A stretch of DNA of 64,000 bases from contig NC_090718.1 of NCBI RefSeq assembly GCF_040954835.1, forward strand, positions 15,515,532-15,579,531, in the 5' to 3' direction. The stretch's first letter is position 1. Each line of letters starts with the position of its first letter. This document shows positions 11,666 through 22,535 of this stretch, in pieces. The notes below the pieces were generated by a model that worked only from the letters and a program-made list of their open reading frames with translations, did no database searches and was not told where the DNA came from. This stretch comes from Lepisosteus oculatus. Its lineage: Eukaryota > Chordata > Actinopteri > Semionotiformes > Lepisosteidae. Made by a program: the position numbers and the translations under genes.

Positions 11666-11784
11666 AGAGACCGCCGGATCCAGCCCGTACAGACCTGCCT
11701 CCCTGCAGCGAGAGCCGTCGATTCCCCCGTCATGGGGAAAGAGAACTGTGGAGTGATGAGCGGTGTTTAATATCAGTATTGTTG

Positions 11785-12308
11785 TTAGTAGAAGCAGCCA
11801 CGACAGCAGCAATAGTAATAGTAGCAGCTGTATAGTAGTAGCAGTAGTAGGAGTAGCACTAGTAGTAATGGGAGTAGCAGTAGGAGTAGCACTAGTAGTA
11901 GTAGGAGTAGCACTAGTAGTAGTAGGAGTAGCACTAGTAGTAGCAGCAGTAGTAGTAGCAGTACCAGTATCAGCAGTAGCTGCACTAGTAGCAGTCATAG
12001 CAGCAGCAGTAATAGTAGCTGTAATAGTAGCAGGAGTGGTAGTAATAGCAGTAGTAGGAGTAAAGGAACAAGTAGTAGGTTTATTCCAGCTGAAAAGAGA
12101 AGAGAGAAAACAAGGTTTAGTCTGTGAGTCCTTCTTTAGGTGTGAGCCCAGGAGTAGTAGGATTAGTACTATGAGCAGCAGTAATAGTAGCTGTAATAGT
12201 AGTAGTGGCAGCAGCACTAGTAGTAGTAGTAGCAGTAGTAGTAGGAGTAGCAGTTGTAGTAGCAGTATAAATAGTAGTATTAGTAGCAGCAGCAGTAGTA
12301 GTGACACA
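11785..12308. repeat. AGT/AGC trinucleotide array with an inserted repeat
   Basis: An imperfect trinucleotide array of AGT, AGC and AAT units runs for over 500 bp. It is interrupted at about 12060-12150 by unrelated sequence that resembles one arm of the window's palindromic mobile element (GTTTATTCCAGCTGAAAAG). The array creates long artificial open frames encoding leucine- or serine-rich products, which I do not call as genes. Confidence 0.9.
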
Positions 12309-12449
12309 ACATTCAAATATAATACCTTGGTGAGAGAAAACAGTTTAATGTTGTGAGATTACAACTGGAAATGACACCAACAACTAACTACATTTTTCAT
12401 CCACAGAGAAATCAGATACTGTCTTCTGTACCAGAGATGACTTTGGCCT

Positions 12450-14500
12450 ACGGTGCGAGAGTCTCCTTTGTGTCTCTCGTCTGCGTGCAGACTGTCCACC
12501 CTGCAGATCCCCCTTCCTGACATTCAGCTGAGGGTCCGATCAGGGAGGGCATTGTGGGAGTCTGGGCAGAACCCAGGCTCTTGGGGCCCTGAGCGATCGG
12601 CTTGTCCTATAAAGAGGGGCGGGCCCTTACAATCGGGGTACCATTGGGGCCCCGACCCCCCCAGGCGGCGCTGGCAGAGACAAACAGCATCAACACTGGC
12701 GCCTTTCCGCCAGACACAGGCTCTGCTCCTCAATAACCCCGTGATTACTGCAGCTTGCAGTAAACTGCGGAGAGAAATTCAACATGTTGACAATGTGTAT
12801 ATAATCAACACGGTGCTGGAAAAGTGGGGATGACTCTCAGTCATCCGCCGTGCCCGGCCCAGGGGCAGCTGATGTCGAGGTCGGCTCTGGGACGGGGCAG
12901 GTGTGCCCTCGGCGCCGGCCCGCCATCCAGGCCCAGATCCCTGTGCCCACACACAAGCTGAGCGGCAGACACCGTTCGGTTCGGGCAGGGCTACAGCGCT
13001 GGCGAAGACGGGAACGGTTTCTCGTGGCGCTGTAGCTCCAGGGGCACTAGAAGCTGGCTGGCCGGTCAGGGGTCAGGGGTCAGGGGTCGGGGGGCAAGGG
13101 ACAGTGAGACAGAAGACCGAAAGGAGCTCCTGTGGTTTTGTTCAGAAATCACAAACAGTTCCACAATGGCCCAAAAGCGAACACCAGCGACACAAACTCT
13201 TAAGTCTTCTATTTAACTCCTCCGGCGATGGAGCCGGCGGTAGTGACCGTGAGATTGGCGACCTCAGCGCTGTCCTCTCGCGTACTGAGTGACCCGAACC
13301 TAACTAGCGACAGAGGAGTCAAAACTCTCCAGCCGGCTGTGTCCGTCTCACGCTGAGCGCCGGGCGCCCCCCAGCGTGCCGCGTCTTACCTCGGCGGGCA
13401 GGAGGCCAAAACCGTCCCGGGTTTTCACGAGTTGCCAAAGCCGCCTGCTCACGTTCTCCCGGGGGGCAAAAGAGAGAAAAAAAAAAGAGAGAGAGGGAGA
13501 ACAATGGCCTCCAGTGACGCGGCGACCGAAGAGACCGAGCGACGGTCGGCCGCCTCCTCGCCATGACGCCGGAGCGAGTGTTCTAGAAGGTTCCGCCGCG
13601 GGCGGAGGACAGTCGCGCCTGCCGACGGCCAGTGGCTGTGTTGGCCTTGGGTTTCCAGAGAAACCGCGCTTGTTCAAAGGCTCTTTTCTTTTTCCGGGTC
13701 ATGCCTGGACATGCCCGCACATCAGGAAAAAAAAACAAACAAACCAACCAGGCCTACCAGCAGCCCATGACTTAATCTCTCTCTCTCGCTCTGTGACTGC
13801 GGGGCGACGCCGGCCTGCACACAGTCACTAGTCCTTAACCCCGTGGCCCCTGGGCTGCACTCCACTCCCATCCCCCGATCCGGACGCACTGCACCCACAG
13901 ATCCCAGAGAAGGCCGGGCCCGTGTCCGGGCACTGGCTGAGGTCAGGCTTTGAGCGCAAGAAAACAAACAAACAAACAAACATCGGGAACTTTTGTGCTG
14001 CCGTGAGATGGACTGTGTGATTGTGTAACGTGGGGTCGTTGACAAAGCCTTCGCCACCCGTATGACGCAACTGCTGGTCAGATTTGCTGTTCTTAATGGC
14101 TGAACCCGGTTAAACACTGGAAGGACACAGCCCCTGTCTGCTGCGTGGATCAATATTGATATGGTACTGCGTTGTGTTTTAAGAATGCACTGGCTTGTTT
14201 TTGCGTCGCTTGGCAAAGCACAGCGCTCACTCGTTGTGTAACAGTGGAAGGAGACGCGTTGCTGCAGAGACATGGCGCCCCGTTTTCGTTGTGGCTGAGT
14301 TTGGCACAGAAAAGAAGCCCTGTAGCACAGTCCCGGCGCGGCCAGGCCAGCAGGCGGGATGGCAGGCCTGTCTCGAACCCAGGGCAGGGGGGGGAGGGCT
14401 CTCGCACAGCCGGAGACACAGTCAGGAATTATGAAGCAGAGAGAGAGAGAGGACTCGGGGTCCTGGGCAGTTAACTGTAATGTCATGACACTGTGACACA
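12450..14500. other. CpG-rich region upstream of BTG4, no gene recognised
   Basis: Sequence is GC- and CpG-rich to about 13.9 kb, with a short 'GGTCAGG' run near 13068-13090 and a purine-rich run near 13470-13500. Open frames up to 259 codons on the minus strand have no recognisable domain. A distal promoter or non-coding exon of BTG4 or of the divergent microRNA transcript could lie here, but nothing pins it down. Confidence 0.3.
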
Positions 14501-15439
14501 AGCATTCTGGGACTGGAGATGCATCAAACTCAAGCTTAAATATGGGATTGGGTTTTGAAAAAAAATGGGGGTTTGTCCACCTTCAAAGTTACCAGGATTA
14601 GAAAGCAGCAATATTCACTCCATCCTCCAACAGGGGTGGCGGATAACATTCCCACTCTTGGAAAACCACTGTCAGATCATTACCAGTTACCATTACGTGT
14701 GGAACCGGCCAGAGTGCAATATATCCTGCTCAAGACGCGCGCGGCACAGTCGCCTGGCTGGCAGCCTCCCTGTACCTGCAGCCAAAGAGCTGCCCTCTCC
14801 CTGTTGCTAGGTGTTGCCCGGCTGGGAGGTTGCCGGGCATTTGTTTTGAGCAGAGCTTGGGCCTGTTCGAACTTGCAGCTTCGACAGCGTGTCACGGAGA
14901 TCAAAGCCCCGGCAGACAGATACCTTCCTTTGCACGTTTGCTAAACACCAGGCAGGTACATCTCCGGGCCCATCGGCAATGAGAGCCTGTGTTTCGCGCT
15001 GGTGGAGGGCAGAGAGGCAGCGCCTGTAATTTGTATGGAAGAGGGAGTTGGTTCTGTGTGGCCCCTGTCAGCTGGGAGCAGTAACAGGGACTCGTTTTAA
15101 CCAAAACGGTGCCCCTGTTTGAGGGCAGAGCCCTGATCTACACCCAGTTCTTTACCGCGAGTGTAAAAGGATGATCTCCTGGAGAATTCGCAGGCTTTTG
15201 CATTGCAAAGCACCGTCACAATCCACACAAGTCAAGAAAATCCCAGCAGAGTTTATGTGGCCTGAGAAAACTGAGTTCCTTTGGAGTCCAAAAAAGAATT
15301 CTTTCACATTTCTATAGCTCTTTTATCGAAAGTATTTGAGCTTTTTTCCTGTATGTGTGGGTTCACGTCACTCAGTCAAAAGGACAAACACTGTCTTCAA
15401 AATGTTGTAAATCTCAGCTCTTAAACCATTGGTGAACCT

Positions 15440-15870
15440 TCGGGACCCCTGACACAGCTGTATGCCCAGCAGACCCTGAGGAAGGCCTGTGGCATCACTG
15501 AAGACCCCCACATCCTTCACCAGTCGGCTGAGCTTCTGCCTTCAGCAAGACGGTTTCACTGCCGCAGTGCAAGACAAGGAAAAGGACATTTAGCTTTGTT
15601 CCAGAGGCCGGCGGGATTGCAAACACTGAGCAGAAAGAAGTTTGATCAATATGATGTGTATTGGATAGAGCCCCTTCAACAAATGCGCATGCACTTTAAC
15701 ACCTTCCTAAATACTACACACTGTGACTTTCAATCATTTTTATGGTCTGCAGGCTGTTTTAATTTATGTTCCTATATATTGTTTCTGAGTAATGTTATTT
15801 TAATTATTTAACACTGCTCACTGCTCAGATTGCCGTCCGGGGATGAATAAATTATTTTGAATTGAATTGC
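15440..15870 (+). mobile_element. Degenerate LINE 3' end
   Basis: The plus strand carries a decayed reverse-transcriptase C-terminal segment with stops and frame breaks. An AT-rich stretch follows, then 'GGGATGAATAAATTATTTTG' and a short GAATT repeat tail at about 15848-15866. The tail style is typical of L2/CR1-like fish elements. Clade assignment is an inference. Confidence 0.5.
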
Positions 15871-16944
15871 AATCCATCAAATGCATTTCCTGTATTCCTG
15901 CATTTGAAACATCGTTTTCTTAAGACACAGAAGCCAAAATATGCATGTTCTCCTGCAAACATATTAAGGGAGACATGACGTTTATAACAACGAACACGGC
16001 GCAACCTATCACCTGTTAGAGCGGGGCTGACTATTATTGTTTTAGGGTTGGGAGGGTGTTGCTGTCCTTGTGTGCAAGCTGTTTAAAGAGTCATCACCAC
16101 GTATTTCACATGCTCCAGAATTAAATTAGGATCTCCGTGCAGCCAGTCAGTTTCTGCCTGAACCCCTTCGGTTGACATGCGTTTAATATTCGTGCTGCGC
16201 CGCAGGATTCCAGCGATCAACAGCCTGCAGACAATAGCGCCCCCTAGCGGCCCGTTCCAATAGCGCGACGTGCTTCAGAGCGGGGTCCCCGAAAGTCTCT
16301 TCGTCTGCGCAGACTTCTTTAAGTTTCTGTCTACGCTGTCATTGAAATGCACGTCGGCGCCTGCTGTGAGCGGTGTAGTCGCGCAGGGTCTGTATTTCCA
16401 CGTGAGACTTCGGGAACTACACGCCTCCAGACAGCACCCTCAATCGAATAATTGATTTCAATGATCACCCATTTTATTAAAGGCGGTTGGAGGTGTATTT
16501 GAGGGCGTTTTTAGACTTTGGTGCGATTTCAGATCATTTAGTTGTGATAAGTTCATGCTGCACACCTGTTCACACACCGGTCCGTAACTATCCTGAACCG
16601 CCCCCCCCCCCCAGACCTATATACTGGCGCAGGAGCGGCTGTTGGTGTAGAGGCGGTATCATAACGTATTATATAGAGAAAAAAAAAGTGATTTTGGTGT
16701 TCGAGTGCGGTACAATTTCACCGTTTAGATTTAAACGGTGCAGCAAAAAGAAAATAGTAGGGGGGAAATATTCTGTACGATAGTTTTAATTAAAGAAAAA
16801 ACACTGCCGCTTCTTTTTCCAAGCGCGCTGGTTTCTTATACCGTAGAAGTGGGTCGTACAGGCCGGCTGCTGGGCGGTGACGTGTTCGTGCTGTACGGTC
16901 TTTCGGTGAACCGATTTTATTTCGTGAAACGTTTTAGACGAACG

Positions 16945-19084
16945 ATGAAGGAGGAAATCGCCGCCACCGTTTTCTTCATCACCAGGCTAGCCAAGAAACG
17001 CGGGAAGCTGGAAAAACGCCGCTCCGAGAAGCTCGCCCTGGAGCTGACGGCGATCTTGTTTGAAACCTACAAGAACCACTGGTACCCGGAGTGTCCTGCC
17101 AGAGGCCAGGCCTTCCGGTAAGCTCCGTCCCGGGCCTCGCTGTGGTGAGGAGGAGACTGGGACCCCCATCTCCTGTGGGCCTGCCAGTTTGCTAAGGCTT
17201 TCTGGGCCCAGTTTCAGGACTGGTTACGAGCCCTGACTGCTGACTTCATTACATACAGCACTTCTCCTGTCCAACTACCCTCTGATGGGCAGGATTTGGG
17301 GCACAGTGGAAAGGGGACACCCTCTGGAGGGCGAGGAACATGGTGGGGATGGGTGTTCGCAGAACTTGAGGTCCCAGTCAAGGGAGCAGGCAGTCTGGCT
17401 CTGTGTATTATGAGGTAATGGTGGTCTCAAAGGGAAGGAGGACAAACTTCATTTTCCAGTCTTGCACAATCCTGTGATGTTGAGAAAATATAACTTTCTT
17501 TATGTGATCTTCATGTCTGAAAGATTTCAAATGACATGTACTAATGCCCCTGGGAAGAGGTAAATCGATGGGCTTATCTAGATAGATGTGATTTTTCTGT
17601 ATATGCACAAGAGGAGACCTTCACGGTGTTCGTGAAAAGACAAAGGTCTTGACTGGAGTTGGACAAGGATGGGCTCCTGCCTCTCTGATGGCCGTGTTCG
17701 CCTGCAGGTGTCTCCGGATGAACAAAGCCCAGCAGAGGGACCCCCTGCTGGAGCGGGCCTGTCAGCAGAGCGATGTGGACTACGAGGAGCTGGGGCTGCC
17801 CCGGGAGATGACCGTCTGGGTGGACCCTGGTGAGGTGAGCTGCAGGTGAGTGTCTCCAGGGAAGGGCGGGAGGCTCAAGTCTCTTGTGTAGTGCTCTTCT
17901 GGACACCCCACGCAAAGCTCTTTACAGGTCATGGGGATCCCCTCCACCCCCACCTGGATGATGCTCCAGTCCGCTCCCCACACACCAGCTCTCAGTGGGG
18001 AGGAGAGCAGAGTGATGAGGCCAGTTCAGAGACGGGGGTTATTAGGAGGTCATGATGGGTAAAGGCCAGGGGGGAATTTGGTATTACACCCCTACTCTTC
18101 TCGAGAAACACCCTGGGGTTTTTCCTGGCCACAGAGACAGGACTCTGTTTTATGCAGCATCCTTTGGATGAGACCTTTTTACAGTGTAGTGTCCCCGTCA
18201 CTATATTGGGGCATTAGGACCCACATGGACCACAGGGTGAGCGCCCCCTACTGGCCCCACTAACACCTCTTCCAGCAGCAGCCTCAGCTCTCCCAGGAGG
18301 TCTCCCATCCAGGTACTGGCCAGGCTCCCACTGCTGGGCTCCAGTGGGCGGCCAGCTGGGAGCTGCAGGGTTGATGTGGCTGCTGGCCATTCTACAGTGT
18401 AGATTGATCAGATGTGTGATCCTGGGGGGCCTTGGTGTGCAGCCCTGGGGTGTCACTGGCTCCCTGATCTTCCAGGTATGGGGAGAAGAACGAGCCCATC
18501 AGCGTGGCCGTGCTGAAAGGCCAAGGCGAGAACCAGCAGCTCTCCCAGCGGATCAACAGTGCCGTGGAGAGGGCCACCTCCGACTACTACTCCGGCACCT
18601 CCTCCGACGAGGAGGGGACCAGCAGCACCAGCGTCTCTCAGCCCAAAACCATCCCCACGGTCAGCAACCCCAACAGCATCTACCAGGTGAGAAGCCCGGG
18701 GATGAGGTTTGGACTGTGGGTGGGCGCAGGGCATCTGGTGGCCGGTATCCTCTGGGACAAGCTGGCTGTGTGGCTGTGTCCAGCCCTCGACTGCTTGCGC
18801 TGTTGCCCCCGCTGCAGGGCTGCGGTGAGGCCTGGCCCACCATGTGGTGGGGGCGTCTCCTGATTCTTGTGTTCCTTGCCTTATTGGTCTGCTCTGCTGT
18901 GTTGCAGGCTGGAGACTTTGGTCCACCTCCTGCTCAGCCCTGGGCCCCTTATCCCAAGAGGAAGGCCTACCAGGGAGATGGCTACTACCCTCCTCACAAA
19001 GCCCACAAGAGCTACAGGCCCTCGTCGGGGTTCTCCGGGCCGCGTGTGGACCGGTACCACTGGGTCAGCAAGAACCGTTCCTAG
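16945..19084 (+). CDS. btg4: BTG4, BTG/TOB family antiproliferative protein
   Basis: BTG4 links CCR4-NOT deadenylase (CNOT7/8) to maternal mRNAs in oocytes and early embryos. Four coding exons: 16945-17117, 17708-17845, 18476-18686 and 18908-19084 (TAG), 232 residues against 223 in human. All introns are GT-AG with phases 2, 2 and 0. The BTG domain fills residues 1-115. Box A at 43-63 includes N-H-W-Y-P-E-C-P and G-Q-A-F-R-C. Box B at 87-107 includes [12 protein letters not shown] and R-Y-G-E-K-N. The segment [12 protein letters not shown] at the end of exon 3 is specific to BTG4 rather than BTG3. The start follows the conserved M-K-E-E-I-A start of the family, but the frame is open upstream to an ATG at 16738. 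Intron 2 carries a 5S-type SINE. It is divergent from miR-34b/c as in mammals. Confidence 0.95.
17885..18398 (-). mobile_element. 5S-rRNA-derived SINE in BTG4 intron 2, reverse orientation
   Basis: Read on the minus strand, the 5S-like head is near 18390-18300. The tail reaches about 17885 with the extended end 'AGCTCTCAGTGGGGAGGAG' and 'GTAAAGAGCTTTG' also seen in other copies. It fills most of the 630-bp intron between coding exons 2 and 3 without touching either splice site. Confidence 0.8.
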
Positions 19085-19094
19085 CCCGGGCTGG

Positions 19095-19165
19095 CTGGTT
19101 TCCCCCCCCCTGCACTCGAACCCGGGCATCTTTGCAGCGCTGGAGCTGTAGCTCACTAAACTGCC
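19095..19165 (-). repeat. tRNA-like repeat fragment in the BTG4 3' UTR
   Basis: On the minus strand this piece has a tRNA-like anticodon-arm region and B-box (GGGTTCGAGTGCAG). The A-box side (GTGAGCTACAGC) is partly decayed. It lies just after the BTG4 stop codon and would be antisense in the 3' UTR. A decayed SINE head is more likely than a working tRNA gene. Confidence 0.45.
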
Positions 19166-19188
19166 ACTGTGTGGCCTGTGTGTCAGTC

Positions 19189-19226
19189 TTTTAAATCTCT
19201 TTACATAGCACTTTTAATGTTTTATT
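19189..19226 (+). promoter_or_regulatory. Candidate cytoplasmic polyadenylation elements in the BTG4 3' UTR
   Basis: TTTTAAT at 19212-19218 and TTTTAT at 19220-19225 match CPEB binding motifs and lie about 75-90 nt upstream of the poly(A) signal. A weaker TTTTAAA starts at 19189. BTG4 is known as a dormant maternal mRNA translated at meiotic maturation, so such sites are expected. Function is inferred from motif and position. Confidence 0.5.
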
Positions 19227-19298
19227 ATTTTTGTGACTGAATGTTGTGAGTTTTTAGATACTTCCTGGGAAATGTGAACTTGAAAAATGAGTTTTCAA

Positions 19299-19304
19299 AA
19301 TAAA
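19299..19304 (+). terminator. BTG4 poly(A) signal
   Basis: AATAAA lies 215 nt after the BTG4 stop codon and is followed by a T-rich stretch. It is the first canonical signal downstream of the stop. Confidence 0.7.
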
Positions 19305-19374
19305 AGCCTTTTAATATGCATTTCAGCATACCTTGCTGGTATGACCTTGATCTCCCAGTACTTGACAAGTTACG

Positions 19375-19615
19375 GGACCAGATCTGAGCTGCCCTTCAAA
19401 TGAGCTATTCAATTGAGGTCCCGACTCCCTAGTCATTAAAAATCCTGGGGTGTTACCCTAGTGTCCTGGCCAGATTTCCCCCTGGTCTTTACCAGTCATG
19501 GCCTCCTAATCCCCATCTCTGAACTGGCTTCATCACTCTGCTCTCCTCCCCACTGAGAGTTGGGGAGATGCCTCTTCAGTCCTCCTGGGGTAATTAGTAC
19601 TGTGTAACTCTCACC
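19375..19615 (+). mobile_element. 5S-type SINE fragment (3' part)
   Basis: The segment matches the body and tail of the family, including 'GTCCTGGCCAGATTTCCCCC' and 'GAACTGGCTTCATCACTCTG'. The 5S-like head is missing. It lies just beyond the BTG4 poly(A) site. Confidence 0.7.
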
Positions 19616-20864
19616 ACCCAGACATGCCAAATCCCTTAACTTGAAACATTCCCTCCTGACTTGACTGAAGCAATAACGTGCTAGCTGAGTATCTCCAGTA
19701 CATATAGAATTCTCAAATCCAGTAGCTTAAGGGAAGCATGCTATTGTACTCCTCATACCCAAGAGGGTTCTGCTTTTGTTTCTACTATACACCCACCTTC
19801 TTGGCATGGAACATGTATTATTCTGGAGAAATTATACGTCACGCCCTAGTGCTTATCCAGATAAGGTGTAAGACCCCCAGGTCAAGACCTATCAATCGAT
19901 TTCCTGCAGAAAGGGCTGTTGTCTTGTTCTTCCTCCTTGGACAGTATTCCCAGAGTATTTTCTTTCATAGCCTGGTCCCTGTTTTGGATCGGTACGGTTG
20001 CCCTTAGTTACTCCATAAATGCATTGAGTTTCTGCCACTATTGTCTGCTGAGAAATTGCTCATGGGGCTGGAGCACTAGACAGGCTGAAGTTTGGTTTTG
20101 CAGGCCCTAATGCAATGGGATTTATAACTGTGATCCTGGAGCAGTGCAGTCCAGTACACCATTCCTCTTCCAAGTGTGGTGCAATGTACCCCTCCCACTG
20201 GCCAGCAAGACCAAGGTCCCATGGAAACGATCCTTAGTACAGATATGGCAAGGTTTGTTTCTTTGTGCAAGCTTCTTGTTAAACCGAGAGATGACTCAAT
20301 ACATTGGACTGTGGCTCTACAGTGATAGACAGTTTGCTATGGGTTTTTCTTGGGCTTGAGTTTTGGTTTGAACTGTAGTCTCTTTTGCCCTTCTCTCCCA
20401 GAATAAGGACACCCACAGCCCCCATCTCACCTCTCCAAGTAGATTCTCTGGAATCTACTACGCACACAGTCACTGTACAGGCAGTGTGCAGAAAGAAATA
20501 TCGCAGTGGTGTTTCTGATTGCTATTCAACCAACCAGATATGGATAAATGCATCCAAACACAACACACCCTGCTTTTCAAATGGTTCCTTCTGAGTGAGT
20601 AGTCCCTGCAACACAAAAAGACCCAGAATGGTTAAAATGGAGATAGCTGTATGTTGGACATCACCTTGTTGCTTCACCAAAGGCTTTTCGGCACAGACCA
20701 GTACGATATGTTGCCCTGTATTTCTAGCCACACACACACCCTTGCTCATCTTCAGGGATAGATCCCCCCTCTAGCGAAGGCTCATCTGAGGACAAGCATA
20801 GCGCAGTTCTGGTGTGTGTGTGGTTAGCAAGAACCCAAAGCAATGCCAATCTAACACTGACATT

Positions 20865-21225
20865 GCAGTCTTGTTCAAGGGAACGTTTCCGCAGGTCCTT
20901 CCTCCCAGCGGCTGTCAGGGTGTATAACACTAACCCTAGGCTAGGACTGTCAGCCCTTCATCTGCTCATCTATGGACAGCATGTTGCACCATTGTACTTT
21001 TTTTGGACACTCAATCTGTATATACCTATGCACATTTTGCACATATTGTTTTACAGTGACTATGAGCATATTTTGCGCACACCTAGCTCTGTATATTTAT
21101 TCTGTATTACTGTATGTATTCTAATCTTTCGTCTATTCTGATGTCTGTTTTTGCTTGTCTCGGGCTGGGCTGCTGTAACACCTCAATGTCCCTTGGGGAT
21201 CAATAAAGTCTTATCTATCTAAATT
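20865..21225 (+). mobile_element. LINE 3' end with tail repeat
   Basis: The plus strand encodes the reverse-transcriptase end motif R-S-F-L-P-A-A-V-R-V-Y-N-T. An AT-rich 3' UTR follows, ending 'GGGGATCAATAAAGTCTTAT' and a short CTAT repeat at 21210-21222. This end structure is common for fish L2-type elements. The upstream stretch 19.62-20.86 kb has no gene I recognise and may be older repeat sequence. Confidence 0.65.
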
Positions 21226-21663
21226 TTGAAATGAATAAGTTAATCCCGGCGAATCTGTGATCTCGAACATATGAGCTGGATTGTGCATTTTTGATGAAAT
21301 GTGCGGGTGTTTTATATAACTTCTCGTTTGTCTCTTGCGTTTCCTACGACTGACAGGATGCGGATGGCTCCTGCTGCCGGTCCCCCGCGCGCGACAGCGC
21401 TGTGACTCACTGCGGAGCTCTTTCGGCTGCGGTGATGCGATGCTTCAGTCACATTCATTCATTAGGCTTTGTGATATCAGCCCTGCGGCCACGACATATC
21501 ACTGCGCTGGCTGTCTCTTGTTCTCAACAAGTCTGGAATGAAAGGAAAGATCGGGGAAGGCACTTGGGGAAGAGCTGCTATCCTGGAGTGCTGTAACTGA
21601 CACCTCCTGTTTTTGTGAAGGGATTCCCTGTTGGGCCCCAGGTGCCCCCCCCCACTGGGACAT

Positions 21664-21669
21664 TATAAA
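21664..21669 (+). promoter_or_regulatory. Candidate TATA box of the ZPLD1-like gene
   Basis: TATAAA is followed about 30 bp later by a plausible start region (about 21690-21700). It is the best core promoter upstream of the ZP-domain gene, whose start codon is at 22536. Possible 5' UTR splice sites follow, such as an acceptor-like CTTGTGTCCAG ending near 22200 and CTCTCCGACAG near 22515. The link to the gene is inferred from position and strand. Confidence 0.4.
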
Positions 21670-21869
21670 TACCCGTGCCACTGTCCTACTGCACAAGACT
21701 CTCTCAGTCCTGCACGCAGTGCAGCGAGACGACACTACTGACCACTGGACAGCGGGGCAGGCAAGTTGCTCTCTATAATATCGGGTGTTGGGTTAAAAGA
21801 TATTATAGTTTTTAAGTTGTGTTGAGTCTGGTTGCGTAGCTGTGATTTACATATCCAGAAGTTCTAGTA

Positions 21870-21935
21870 GGGGGCTGCAAAACGTTGTGCCTCTTTCCTT
21901 TTCAGCATGGAATAAACCTCTACTTGTTCCCTATG
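21870..21935 (+). repeat. Fragment of the palindromic mobile-element family
   Basis: The piece contains 'AAAACGTTGTGCC' followed by 'CAGCATGGAATAAACCTCTA' and 'CTTGTTCC', matching the right arm of the elements at 26.26 and 46.98 kb. The left arm is absent. Confidence 0.6.
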
Positions 21936-22535
21936 TACATATCGATGGGTTGGAAAAGTGAGAAATTGGTCGTCGTGTTGCTGAACCTCGCCTGGTTCCT
22001 TTGCTCCCCCTGCGGGGTCACGAGGAGAGGACCCTCGTGAGGATGGTGGTTTCAGGGGGACTCCTGCAGGAAAGGAGAGAGGTGTTTGGGTCAGGAGGCG
22101 CTGAGCTGCTTTAAAACCCCAGCCTCCGGGAGCGACGGCTGTTGTCTCCCAGTGCTCTCACCCCTCTTGTCTTGTCTTGTCTTTGCTGTCTTGTGTCCAG
22201 GTCTTCTGCAGCTGGTGACCCACAGGACACGTGTGACTGCAGGTATGGCCGTTTAGGAACACTGCTGCGGTACTCCAGTTGTAACAACGTCTGAGCTCGG
22301 AGACATCTTGGCTAGCTCTGGCTTTGATCATGCAATTCCAATCCCAACCGCTAGATTATCTCCAGAACCGCTCGTCAATCGGCTCAATTAGTGGCTCGTT
22401 AATTCACTGGTGTGCCGAGACGCTGAGTCGCTGGCCGTGTGCAGGTCCGGTGGTCGGCACCTCCAGGTCTGCTCCGTGCGAGTGCTGTCTGTCTGTCTCT
22501 CTCTCTCTCCGACAGCCGCTCTCCGGAGAGTCAAG

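Noticed and set aside
11222-12316. 364-codon minus-strand open frame rich in leucine, threonine and alanine
   Set aside because: It is produced by the AGT/AGC trinucleotide array and adjoining CpG-rich repeat. There is no domain or plausible gene structure.
13722-14501. 259-codon minus-strand open frame
   Set aside because: CpG-rich and mixed sequence with no recognisable motif, no splice context and no strong start context.
19095-19165. Possible functional tRNA gene on the minus strand
   Set aside because: The B-box is present but the cloverleaf arms do not form cleanly. It is better explained as a decayed tRNA-derived repeat.
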